Assembly (NCBI GenBank): GCA_934725285.1
Contig: CAKVBK010000017.1
Location: 1-25,276, forward strand
Reading direction: 5' to 3'
From: an uncultured Bacteroidales bacterium
Lineage (GTDB): Bacteria; Bacteroidota; Bacteroidia; Bacteroidales; UBA932
DNA: 25,276 nt
This document shows, one piece after another, positions 15,513 to 24,400 of this stretch. Position 1 is the stretch's first letter. Each line of letters starts with the position of its first letter. The notes below the pieces were generated by a model. That model saw only the letters and a list, made by a program, of their open reading frames with translations, searched no databases and was not told the DNA's origin. Position numbers and translations under genes: made by a program.

Positions 15513-16022
15513 TCAAAATACATCATCATCGTCGTCATCAAATTCATCACCGCTTATGATTCCGTGATCAGACGCATCCGGCTCTTCATCAGCGTAGCCA
15601 TCCTCTATGGCTCTATCCGACAATGAATCAAACAACGAATCCCAATCCAAACCATCCGCTTCATCCAAGCCCTTCTCGAACCCTTTCAGCAGAGGCTCAA
15701 GTCCTTTCAGATAACTGACAGTCTCTTGCGCGATTGAGTACAATCCATATTTCAGCAGCAATGCGGAGTACCGTCCTGTAGCCTCAAGCGCCATATTCCG
15801 TTCCTGCGGAGTCATCGTGTCGTAATTTTTTTCAACTTCCGCAAGCAATGCCTCATATTGCTTTTCCACAGCTTCCCACTGAACCTCGGAATAATTATCG
15901 CACGAGGCTGCCACATTGTTGACGAAATTATCCATTCTTATTGCGGAAGACGATCCGTTTGTCGAACATGAGGAGACTATCACGGCAAAAACGGCCAAGC
16001 AAATTAAAATTTTGTTTTTCAT
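15513..16022 (-). CDS. Small acidic lipoprotein with DUF6565-like helical domain
   Basis: The 169-residue product has a lipoprotein signal peptide ending VSSC (Cys19). A helical segment (about residues 30-95) contains YEALLAEVEKNYDTMTPQER and carries the pattern Y-x-x-L-x(6,7)-Y-x-x-[MY]-T-P. The same pattern is found in the neighbouring protease (N-terminal 90 residues), so the two share a domain; it resembles the small helical DUF6565-type domain of Bacteroidota lipoproteins, though that name is tentative. The C-terminus is strongly acidic and ends in a run of six Asp. Its position between protease and zinc-ribbon genes suggests an adaptor or regulator of the protease. ATG at 16022, 7 bases after the preceding gene. 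Confidence 0.7.
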   Translation of the reverse strand: MKNKILICLAVFAVIVSSCSTNGSSSAIRMDNFVNNVAASCDNYSEVQWEAVEKQYEALLAEVEKNYDTMTPQERNMALEATGRYSALLLKYGLYSIAQETVSYLKGLEPLLKGFEKGLDEADGLDWDSLFDSLSDRAIEDGYADEEPDASDHGIISGDEFDDDDDDVF

Positions 16023-16029
16023 ATCATAA

Positions 16030-17055
16030 TCAATTAATATACTTATCTATAACATGGATGTCCACAGCGAAATTCAAATTCGCTCCCGAATCATCAAAGC
16101 CTCCGGTTGTTATGCCGATTGCCTCTCCATATCCATTAAGAAGCACTCCACCACTGCTGCCGTGGTCGATAGGGACGCTGATCTGATACAGGAAACCGTC
16201 ATCGACTTGCCGGATCTGGGAGATCTCTCCTGACGAAAAAGTGTTCTCAAAGCCACGCGGTGAGCCAACCGCATATACCTTCTGGCCCACACGAGCCAAT
16301 TCTTTAGCCACAGGGATATAGTTGACGCTTTGGTTTCCGATGTCAACCCTGAACAACATAAAATCATCTGGTCTCAACCCGTTCCCGTCACAGTTTCCCT
16401 TCCCGATGACCTCTTTGACCTTATAAGCCTTCCCGTCCGACAGGGTGATGGATTCGGAGCCTTTCGCGCTTCCTTTGAACACGTGGTAATTGCTGACCGC
16501 AAGGCCGTCCGGAGAGATGAAAAAGCCGGATCCTTGAGTCATGGTCATTCCTTCAGTCAAGGTTATTATAAACACAGCGGAGCCATATTTCTCGAATATC
16601 TCATCACCGCCCATCTCAGTTCTGCCTGACGAAGGAACAATCCGGTCCCTGTTTACAGTCTCGGAAACAGAAGCAGAGGACGATCCGACAGCACGGCCGA
16701 CAACTTCCTTTTCCATATCGGCAAGAGAGCCGCCCTCCGAAGGCTTCAGAACAATCAAGACAGCCTCAGAGCACTTCCTGCCGGCCAAAGTCTTGAAGCG
16801 ACGGCACAGATTCTCCGCCTTTTCCAATTGCAAAGGAGTATAAGAACTGTAACTTCTGTTAATCGCCGACACCAACCCATTGTACCGGCCGACAGCCTGC
16901 TGGAGCTGCGCATCCGTCATCGAACTGGACTTTGACTCCACCATTGTCACCAACCCGTCCAATTGTCTGACAGGGTCTTGACCACCACCACAAGCCGTGA
17001 TCCCTCCTAATGCCAGACATAAGAAAATTACAGTTATGTTATGAAAGTTTCTCAT
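16030..17055 (-). CDS. Trypsin-like (HtrA-type) serine protease lipoprotein without PDZ domain
   Basis: The 341-residue product has a lipoprotein signal peptide (GGITAC, Cys22) and a helical N-terminal domain (about 27-95) like that of the next gene. A Ser-rich linker and a chymotrypsin-fold protease domain (about 150-341) follow. The triad is visible: His191 in VSNYHVF, Asp231 in DDFMLFRVD, and nucleophile Ser301 in DHGSSGGVLL. GSGFFISPDGLAVSNYHV is the usual HtrA-like opening. The domain ends right after the last strand (NFAVDIHVIDKYI), so there is no PDZ domain. It should act in the envelope. Protease activation within an envelope complex is a plausible but unproven role. ATG at 17055. Confidence 0.88.
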   Translation of the reverse strand: MRNFHNITVIFLCLALGGITACGGGQDPVRQLDGLVTMVESKSSSMTDAQLQQAVGRYNGLVSAINRSYSSYTPLQLEKAENLCRRFKTLAGRKCSEAVLIVLKPSEGGSLADMEKEVVGRAVGSSSASVSETVNRDRIVPSSGRTEMGGDEIFEKYGSAVFIITLTEGMTMTQGSGFFISPDGLAVSNYHVFKGSAKGSESITLSDGKAYKVKEVIGKGNCDGNGLRPDDFMLFRVDIGNQSVNYIPVAKELARVGQKVYAVGSPRGFENTFSSGEISQIRQVDDGFLYQISVPIDHGSSGGVLLNGYGEAIGITTGGFDDSGANLNFAVDIHVIDKYIN

Positions 17056-17076
17056 CTTCTGATAAAATCGGTCAGC

Positions 17077-19053
17077 CTACTTGTTACCGAAATACAATCC
17101 GATACCGAAGTACAGTCTGTTATCCTGGAACTTGTAGCCTCCGAAGATGTCAAACCAATGAAGGCTGATTCCACCCCTGACTCCGTAACGTGTATTATCC
17201 ATATTCTGAAGGTCAATGAAAGCCTCTGGAGCGACATACAACGCACAGATGCTATAGTCAGAGCCACGTCTGTGTCCTAACTTAGAGCCATAATAATGTT
17301 TCTTGACAAGATTCAGGCGAGGTCTGGCGATGACCTTGTTGTTGATGAAATCATAGCCGGCCTCAATGTTGAATCTGTTGCTTCTGCCTCCGAAACTAAC
17401 CATCGGAGCGACAGCGTAATAATCAGCGTAAGTCAACTTCCAAGAATCTTCCTCAGATGTTGTTGTCTCGTCAGCAGGGGTTTCCATAAAGTAGAACTGA
17501 GCGAAACCTTCCACCCCAAGAAGCATATGGAACAATTCACTTTTTCTATTAAGCCTCTTCTCATTCTTTTCCCTATCTTTCAGAATCTTATCATAGCTGT
17601 CGCGCACATATTTCCTGTCGGAATCCGTCTTGGCGTAAAGCAAAACCTGCTGATATTCCTTATCAGTCGTCAAGCCATTCATCGCATCAGCCAGATTGCG
17701 GCAGATCTTACCACTGAGCTCATAGGAATATTTACCGTCAGGGAATGCCTTCAGATATGTTTTAGCCTTCTCCACCGAAGGTGACATTGAATATTCAGAA
17801 TAAAGCATTTCATCGCGGGCATCCAGATACATATCGACATATTCCTTGGAAAGCGGCATAACCGCCTTCGCCCTCTCGAATGATTTGACTGCCTCCGAAT
17901 ATGCCTTCATCCTGTAGTTGCTCTCCGCATTGAGGATATTGTACCTGAACTTAGCCTCCTGTTCGTGCTTCGGATCACGGTACGATGAAGATGATAGATA
18001 ACTCTTGAAATCATTCGGGTTATCGGATGACTTTATCGAGTTCCATAACTTATTGTCAGCAGCAACTTTCTGCTCTTGTTCCAAATGGGCGATAGCGGCA
18101 TTGGCCTCCTTCGCATACGACTTCGATCTGGATGTGCTCAGATAATTTCTGTAAGACTGTATCGTATTGACCTTTCTGGTTTCATCCCAAATATTTTTTT
18201 CCTCAAGTTTCGCAAGGCCACTTCTTGCATCATCCACATACTTGCCATTAGGATACTTTGACAAATAGGCCTTAAGCGATACGGCAGTGTTGGTTGACTC
18301 TGCCTGTGACCACGCCTCGAATTCGTCTATATCCTTCAGTCTGTCCTTGGCCTCGTCAATGTGAATGCCTGACGGGAATGTCTTTATGTAAGCATTAAGG
18401 TTATCCTTTGTGTCAGCAGATTCCCAAGCCTCCTCATCATCAATTCTATGAATCGCCAGCATGGCCATATCAGCCCTTCTTCCTTTAGGGAACATCTTCA
18501 GGAACGCTACATAGCCCTCCCTGTCATTCTGACGCAGCGCATTCTCCCAATAACCTTTCTCGGCAAAGTTCGACTCCTCATCCTTGATAAACTCAATAAG
18601 TTTTTCAACCTCAGCCAGTCTCGCCTTGGCCTTACGGTCAGAAGCAAATGTCGATGAAACCGTCCTGAGGTTTTTCCGTGCGACGGCCAGTCTGGAAAGG
18701 TATTTCTTTGCTATCGCAGAGATCTCTGACGTGTCTCTGGCTTGATCCATCTCTTTGCTAATGGCCTCTGATGTCACGTTTGACAAAGTGGACAACGCTT
18801 TCTCCATCAAGGGCTGGCAATCGTTCACCTTCTTCAGTTTCTTCTCGACATCGATGTACGAATTGGAATTCCGGTCAACTTTCTTGCTGTCCAGGTACGC
18901 CTTATGCGCAGCAAGCTCATTTCTTGCTGAGGAATAGTTTCCCACTGCGATCGATGCCTCAGCCTTCTTAAGAAAGTCTGTCTGAGCAGAGAGGCCAAAT
19001 GACGAAGCCAACAAAAAAATGACAGTCAACAAAAAAGAGTTAATCAGTTTCAT
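17077..19053 (-). CDS. Periplasmic helical-repeat protein with C-terminal beta-barrel-like domain
   Basis: The 658-residue product has a signal peptide (cleavage near GLSAQ, residue 24), then a helical region of about 140 residues. Repeats follow: each unit runs W-x-x-A through Y-x-x-[FY]-[LI] and [FY]-P-x-G to a closing A-x-x-x-L. The anchoring Trp lies at 169, 210, 248, 289 and 337, so units are about 38-48 residues long. This is the BamD/YfgM-like TPR style. Another TPR-like pair (about 375-450) and an arginine/lysine-rich helix (485-505) lead to a beta-rich C-terminal domain (about 510-658), with alternating aromatic strands ending LYFGIGLYFGNK. It is probably an outer-membrane barrel or barrel-like fold, so the protein could bridge periplasm and outer membrane. 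Confidence 0.72.
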   Translation of the reverse strand: MKLINSFLLTVIFLLASSFGLSAQTDFLKKAEASIAVGNYSSARNELAAHKAYLDSKKVDRNSNSYIDVEKKLKKVNDCQPLMEKALSTLSNVTSEAISKEMDQARDTSEISAIAKKYLSRLAVARKNLRTVSSTFASDRKAKARLAEVEKLIEFIKDEESNFAEKGYWENALRQNDREGYVAFLKMFPKGRRADMAMLAIHRIDDEEAWESADTKDNLNAYIKTFPSGIHIDEAKDRLKDIDEFEAWSQAESTNTAVSLKAYLSKYPNGKYVDDARSGLAKLEEKNIWDETRKVNTIQSYRNYLSTSRSKSYAKEANAAIAHLEQEQKVAADNKLWNSIKSSDNPNDFKSYLSSSSYRDPKHEQEAKFRYNILNAESNYRMKAYSEAVKSFERAKAVMPLSKEYVDMYLDARDEMLYSEYSMSPSVEKAKTYLKAFPDGKYSYELSGKICRNLADAMNGLTTDKEYQQVLLYAKTDSDRKYVRDSYDKILKDREKNEKRLNRKSELFHMLLGVEGFAQFYFMETPADETTTSEEDSWKLTYADYYAVAPMVSFGGRSNRFNIEAGYDFINNKVIARPRLNLVKKHYYGSKLGHRRGSDYSICALYVAPEAFIDLQNMDNTRYGVRGGISLHWFDIFGGYKFQDNRLYFGIGLYFGNK

Positions 19054-19065
19054 AGGAAATCAAAT

Positions 19066-20631
19066 CTATTGTGCTATATATTCATTTCTTAATTCAACAA
19101 GCCTTGAATCCTCAGGACGGTATTCCATCGCCTTTTTGATCAGTTCCCAGCAGTAGTCGTCAATCTTGCCGCGGTTGGCCGTCTTCATAATGTCCACCTG
19201 CTCCACTGTCTGTGTGACATAATCGGTGATAGCCACCTCTATCATCGAATTGAGCCGTTTGGTTTTAGTGCTGACGATAAACGAGATGTACCCCGGCCTG
19301 AAAGCGGCCTTGGCATCTGTCACAAGATCCTTAGCCTCTTTAAACTGTTCATTCTGAATCATCTCCGGAACAACACTTGTCGTGGTGTCAAAGCGATCCA
19401 TAGAATTCTTCGCGCTGAGCCAGGTAAACCCTACAAAAGCGGCCAAGGCGACAATGCCACCAAGCACAGCACCGGTCCTGGCATTCTCCCCCGGCTTCGG
19501 CTTGGTCTTCTGCTTTGCCAACGCATACTGGCTGGCCGCCCATCCCTTCTCGTGACCGAACCCCTGCCCGGCCAATTCATCAAGTTTAGCGATCAATTGA
19601 TGAATATGTCCGTCCACCTCCTCCGGCACCTTAGTCTCCGCCTTGAAGAACAACAGCACACGCCTCTGCCTCAATGACTTTCTGAGTATGTCATTCAGAT
19701 CCCTCTCAGCGTCAGCGCATTCCTGGGTGAGTTTGTCACGCTTCGCCTTTTCCTCGGCCTCGATCATCTTCTGGCTCTTCTTCCAATCAGACTCTACATA
19801 AGCATAAGAATATTCCTTTCTTTGCTCGATCGTCTCTATAAGGCGGTTCAAGAAAAAGCACGGAATCCCGCTTTGCCTTGCGACACGCAGCAACCAGTCG
19901 TACTTCGGGAACTTGCCTCTTATTGGTAATGAGTTATGCTCAAACTCGCCTACGATCATTGATATATCATCCCATAATAATACTATTTGGTCCAGTATAT
20001 TTTCTTTCTTACGATTTAATGGAACACCAACAAATTTTGGGTTTTCATCTATTATGCTGAATATATCAGGTAAAAGTATCAACTCTATCAAAGATACATT
20101 CTTAATCACGAAGGGTGCCTCATATTCACCAAATTGCTGACGAGGGTAAAACCTCATATTGTCTCTGAATACAGCAAACTCTACCTCTTCAGAATTTACA
20201 GTTATTGGGAAAGAATAACTTTCTATGATATCCTTTGGAATTATCGAACTTGTTGTTGATGACAATACAAAGAATCGGCGATTCCCCAAATATAGCAGTT
20301 CAAACTTAGCACCGTCACGTGTTGAAATCACTATATTATCATACAAAGATAATTCTTCATCAGAAATCGCATTAAGACATCTAACTTTCCTTTCCGAAGA
20401 CACCGTCCCATATATAAGTTTAAGAACAGAATAAAAATCGTCATCAGGTAGTCCAAGTTCTTCAAATGTTTTTCTGATACTATTCATAGCCACAGATTTG
20501 GAGCAATCCAACTCTGGCGCTAAAAAGTTATATTTTTGAGGATTATAGATTCCGACACTACCCTGGCCAACAGACTCCTGCAAGACATAGCGGATAAATG
20601 TTTCTGGAATGTCCACTCCGTGATAATACAT
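19066..20631 (-). CDS. Single-span membrane protein of unknown function, compositionally mosaic gene
   Basis: The 521-residue product is not one I recognise. Residues 1-280 have mixed alpha/beta character and no signal peptide. Residues about 285-325 are charged and helical (coiled-coil-like). A basic stretch KTKPKPGENAR precedes one membrane span (about 387-405, GAVLGGIVALAAFVGFTWL). The positive-inside rule puts residues 1-386 in the cytoplasm and the 116-residue helical C-terminus in the periplasm; that tail ends in a TPR-like EYRPEDSRLVELRNEY. Codon composition changes sharply at about residue 238 (base 19918): the 5' half is AT-rich like the two upstream genes, the 3' half like the downstream genes. 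ATG at 20631, 7 bases after the previous gene; 12 bases separate it from the next. Confidence 0.7.
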   Translation of the reverse strand: MYYHGVDIPETFIRYVLQESVGQGSVGIYNPQKYNFLAPELDCSKSVAMNSIRKTFEELGLPDDDFYSVLKLIYGTVSSERKVRCLNAISDEELSLYDNIVISTRDGAKFELLYLGNRRFFVLSSTTSSIIPKDIIESYSFPITVNSEEVEFAVFRDNMRFYPRQQFGEYEAPFVIKNVSLIELILLPDIFSIIDENPKFVGVPLNRKKENILDQIVLLWDDISMIVGEFEHNSLPIRGKFPKYDWLLRVARQSGIPCFFLNRLIETIEQRKEYSYAYVESDWKKSQKMIEAEEKAKRDKLTQECADAERDLNDILRKSLRQRRVLLFFKAETKVPEEVDGHIHQLIAKLDELAGQGFGHEKGWAASQYALAKQKTKPKPGENARTGAVLGGIVALAAFVGFTWLSAKNSMDRFDTTTSVVPEMIQNEQFKEAKDLVTDAKAAFRPGYISFIVSTKTKRLNSMIEVAITDYVTQTVEQVDIMKTANRGKIDDYCWELIKKAMEYRPEDSRLVELRNEYIAQ

Positions 20632-20638
20632 TGTAAAA

Positions 20639-21457
20639 CTATTTTATCAAATCAACAATAGCCTTATCCTTTATTACCCACATTGAATCACTCGGTGAAG
20701 CCTTTACCAAATGTCCTGGTGAAACGCTGACAATAGAGGAACACTCACGCCAATTATCATAACCTTTACATTTTACAGCGGGGACAATATTCATAAGATT
20801 ACTGTTATCTTGAACATTGTTCACAACCTCATACAAAGATTCTGTTGGAGATTCGATAGTAATTTTAAATGTCATATACTCAGGATCATCAGAAAACATA
20901 TCTTCATTAAAACACGATAAATTCTTCGAAAATGTTGCGTATTTAACAATCTTATTAAAGACTTCTACCGGTTTCAACTCAGAAAGGATTTCCTCATTCC
21001 CATTCACGCCTCCACTTGGCCGTGCCGCTGAGACATTACGATTTTCTAATCGTGTATTTATCAAATCCTTGCAATCTGAAACGAGTTCCTGTTTAATTGA
21101 TGACAAAGTACTCTTAAGGTTCGCTTCAGACTTTATGTTACCGTCCTCCATTTTCTTCATTTTATCTAAGATGTCGTAGAAAAAGGCATCACATTTCTTC
21201 TTATTGACAATTGACAACACTACAGCACCGATGGAAGCCAATAATGCTATAACTGAAAATATATTCCATAAAGATATATCACCACTCCCAACAGAACTTA
21301 ATTCAGCATCTTTGACATTTTTTTTGCCTTTTTGTGGCAATGCCTCAGAAGTTGAAGAAGAATCATTCAACTGTTTTGATATACTATCTTTTGGAATAGC
21401 TTGTGTCTGTATAGCAGATAGCAACACCAATAACGTATAAAGAAATAATCGTTTCAT
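20639..21457 (-). CDS. Single-span membrane protein with coiled-coil, unknown function
   Basis: The 272-residue product begins with a signal-peptide-like segment (MKRLFLYTLLVLLSAIQTQA). A short Ser/Lys-rich region (21-60) and a membrane span (about 62-85, NIFSVIALLASIGAVVLSIV) are followed by NKKK. If the signal is cleaved, residues 21-61 are periplasmic and the rest cytosolic, consistent with the positive charges after the span. Residues about 90-140 (DILDKMKKMEDG, LKSTLSSIKQEL) look like a coiled coil. A C-terminal domain of about 110 residues (LKPVEVFNKIVKYATFSKN to the end) is not recognised. The spacing of 5 bases after the ATPase gene and 7 before the next gene suggests partners in one complex. 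ATG at 21457. Confidence 0.68.
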   Translation of the reverse strand: MKRLFLYTLLVLLSAIQTQAIPKDSISKQLNDSSSTSEALPQKGKKNVKDAELSSVGSGDISLWNIFSVIALLASIGAVVLSIVNKKKCDAFFYDILDKMKKMEDGNIKSEANLKSTLSSIKQELVSDCKDLINTRLENRNVSAARPSGGVNGNEEILSELKPVEVFNKIVKYATFSKNLSCFNEDMFSDDPEYMTFKITIESPTESLYEVVNNVQDNSNLMNIVPAVKCKGYDNWRECSSIVSVSPGHLVKASPSDSMWVIKDKAIVDLIK

Positions 21458-21462
21458 AATAA

Positions 21463-24400
21463 CTAATTCTGTTTAACTAAATCTTCAGATAAACTTATAA
21501 GAAGAGTTGATAAAGCATAGAAAAAGAGAGAATTAGACACTTTTGTATTACCATCTTTTCCCTGCTTTTTCGTTACCATAACATAGGTATCATAACTAGA
21601 CGAGGCAAAATTGTGAATTTTTCTCTTAATTGCCTCATCGTGCGGAATCATTAAATTCAGAGCCGTCTGCAATGTATCGACCATTACCGAGCTTAATACG
21701 ACATCTATAAAATCATCAACACCTTTCATCACCTCCTCTTTATGGCCAAGAACATCGTTATACTTAACATCTGTTGAATCAACTCCTAATAATTTATCGC
21801 ATAGATTATCGTAATAGCGAACATTATCCCCCTTTGTCTGATTACCGATAAAAGACAAAGTGCTTCCCTGAGGTTTACGCTTTTCCCATATAATACTTTT
21901 ATCATCTCCAGCCACTTTTCCAACACCTCCATTGGCTGTAATAATCTTTGGATTTTCCGGGAACATAACTTTCAATTGCCCAAGCCTCTCTGGATTCAGA
22001 TTTTCTTGGAAAAACTCATACAACAAAACACGAGTGACATCTGTTATACCCTGTCCAGCATCAAGTAGTTTTATATATTCGCTACCTTTCCCCGTAAATG
22101 AAATAGTGACTGGAATTTCAAAAGATGGATCTTGTTCCTGAACACAACGGAACATTTGATATGCATAATATATCAAGGAGGAATAATGCAAGTATAATAC
22201 AAACTTTAAAGATGGATCTTCCTTTATCATATTAGAAAAACCATACAGTCCATCATGGGCAAAAAGGAAACCAACTATATCAGAGTTTGTCAAGTCTCTA
22301 CTCGACGTTCCATCTCCTGGTTTTCGCCCCACATAGTCTTCGTATAAAGATATAGCATCTTGATTGCCTTCTTTATTCATCTTTTTCTCCATTGATTCAA
22401 TGAAGCCATTGCCAACACCTGTCCGATCCGGATTAGCATCTCCCCAGATGTTCTTTCCCGCAAATAAAATCGAAGATTCATATCCACGCTCTATTTCATC
22501 TTGAGGTAAATTCTCTTTATGGAATATGAAATAATCCGTAGTTCCACCGCCAACATCTATATTCATATAATTCGTGTTAAACAGTGAAACATTTTTACTT
22601 AAGGCATAGTACGGTGCGATCGACTCGAGTTCTGGAGAATCAATCGTGTTCGACAATATAAAACCGCAACGATCAAAGACCCTCTCCTTGGCTGTTTTCC
22701 ATGCCTTGCTAATATTCTCACGATCTGGCTTCTGCGGCATGCTCTCAGGATAGAAATACAGTATATTAATGCCGTTATAGCATAGGCAAGATTCTACAAT
22801 AAGATTCTTTATCATCCATAACGTCTGTTCAAAATAGAGACAGATTCTGCCCAATGGCTCTTCTCTATTCTCGCTTTTATTACAGTTTTGAAAACCCCAC
22901 TTTATATCTGTCACATATCGTGCCTCATTGGTGTTATTTTTGCCATTAGGCAATTTTCCTTCTTCCTTATCTATATCAAAGCCAATGTTCCCGCAAGAAA
23001 ACAGCAAATCATAATCCCAATCTTCACCGTGACCATCTGATTGATGCGCTTTCCTATATTCCTTAATCCCCCTGCTAATTTTCCCCGGTGTCTCTAAAGT
23101 AGCTGTTTTGACTGGATAGCAGACCTCTTTAACCAAGCCTTTACCGCACCCGATTGTTGGAGGGACAAATTCCCTTAAATAATCCGAAAAGCTAGGAACA
23201 GCATCATCACCAATAGACGTTTTCGTATCTGACCTATACTGTTTCTTATTTTGAACGGATGCCGGTTTTACAAGTGAGATCATTTGCATATGATCCTCGC
23301 TGATTCGGAACGGTTCTGGATTCCCACTACGGCCACTACAATAAGCAATATGAGTATTCGAAGTTCCAAAGTCAATAGCAAATGTAGCATACTTTGAAGT
23401 ATCGTCAACAGGTAAACTTATTTCTCTAAAACAAGGGACAATCAATCCCGTGCCAGAATCACTGCCCTTAACATTAGACACTTCAATCGCATCAAAATCC
23501 GTTGGTCCATTGTTTTGAGCATCTGGCCTGATCTTATATATTCTCGTACTAGGATGGTATTTTGAACGGAAAGAGCCTGTACTTTCACCTTCAAACATTA
23601 TCTCTTTATCTTTGTTTCTTGGATTACAACTGATAAAAGAGAGTGAGAGTAATTTTGTATCACTATCTGACACATTCTCTTTATTTCCCATCTCAGAATA
23701 CAATTGAACCGTATACTCATTCATAAGACCTTCGGTCGTCAATTTATAGAATGGGAATATGCTTACAACTAAAGATTGTGACGGCGGTCCAACCAATTCA
23801 ATAATATTGAATTTAGACTCAACTGTATTGCCATACTGATCCTTTTTCACCATTTTAGGATCAGGATTCGTATAAGTTCGTGATAGAGCCATAAAACGAC
23901 CTTCCCGCAATGGAATTCGGAGAGTAAAACGTACCGAACGGAAACGATAATTATGCTTTCCATCCTTTTTTTGCTCGTCAGTAGCTTTGTCTACTGCTTC
24001 AGCCTCGACCGATAATTGTTTTCTTAAATCTTTAGTATTAAAATACTTGAAGAAATCCCGTTTAATCGGTAGCAAAAAGCGGAATGGGTAATTATCTAGT
24101 TTAGGAGCAAAATATTTTCCACTGGAATCTTCTGACGAATCAGAGTTTATCTCATATCCAAGATCGTATAATTGATCGGTAAAGAAATCCCACTCTGTTA
24201 CCCAAGGATATTCTATTGTTCCACATTCGCCATTGCTGCCAGGTTTAGGGAGGAACGACTTTCCGGTTTCCTTTTGTTCACTCCATTGAAGCTCTGTGAT
24301 TTGTGTATTTGAATCCCACTTATCATCTATATATTGCCAAGGTTGGTCGAATCCCAAGGATGTCAAAACCAATGGTGATTTACCAGAATAAACCACATTA

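Noticed and set aside
15516..15545. Short GAT/GAC-type repeat at the end of the acidic lipoprotein gene
   Set aside because: It simply encodes the run of aspartates; too short to call a variable tandem repeat.
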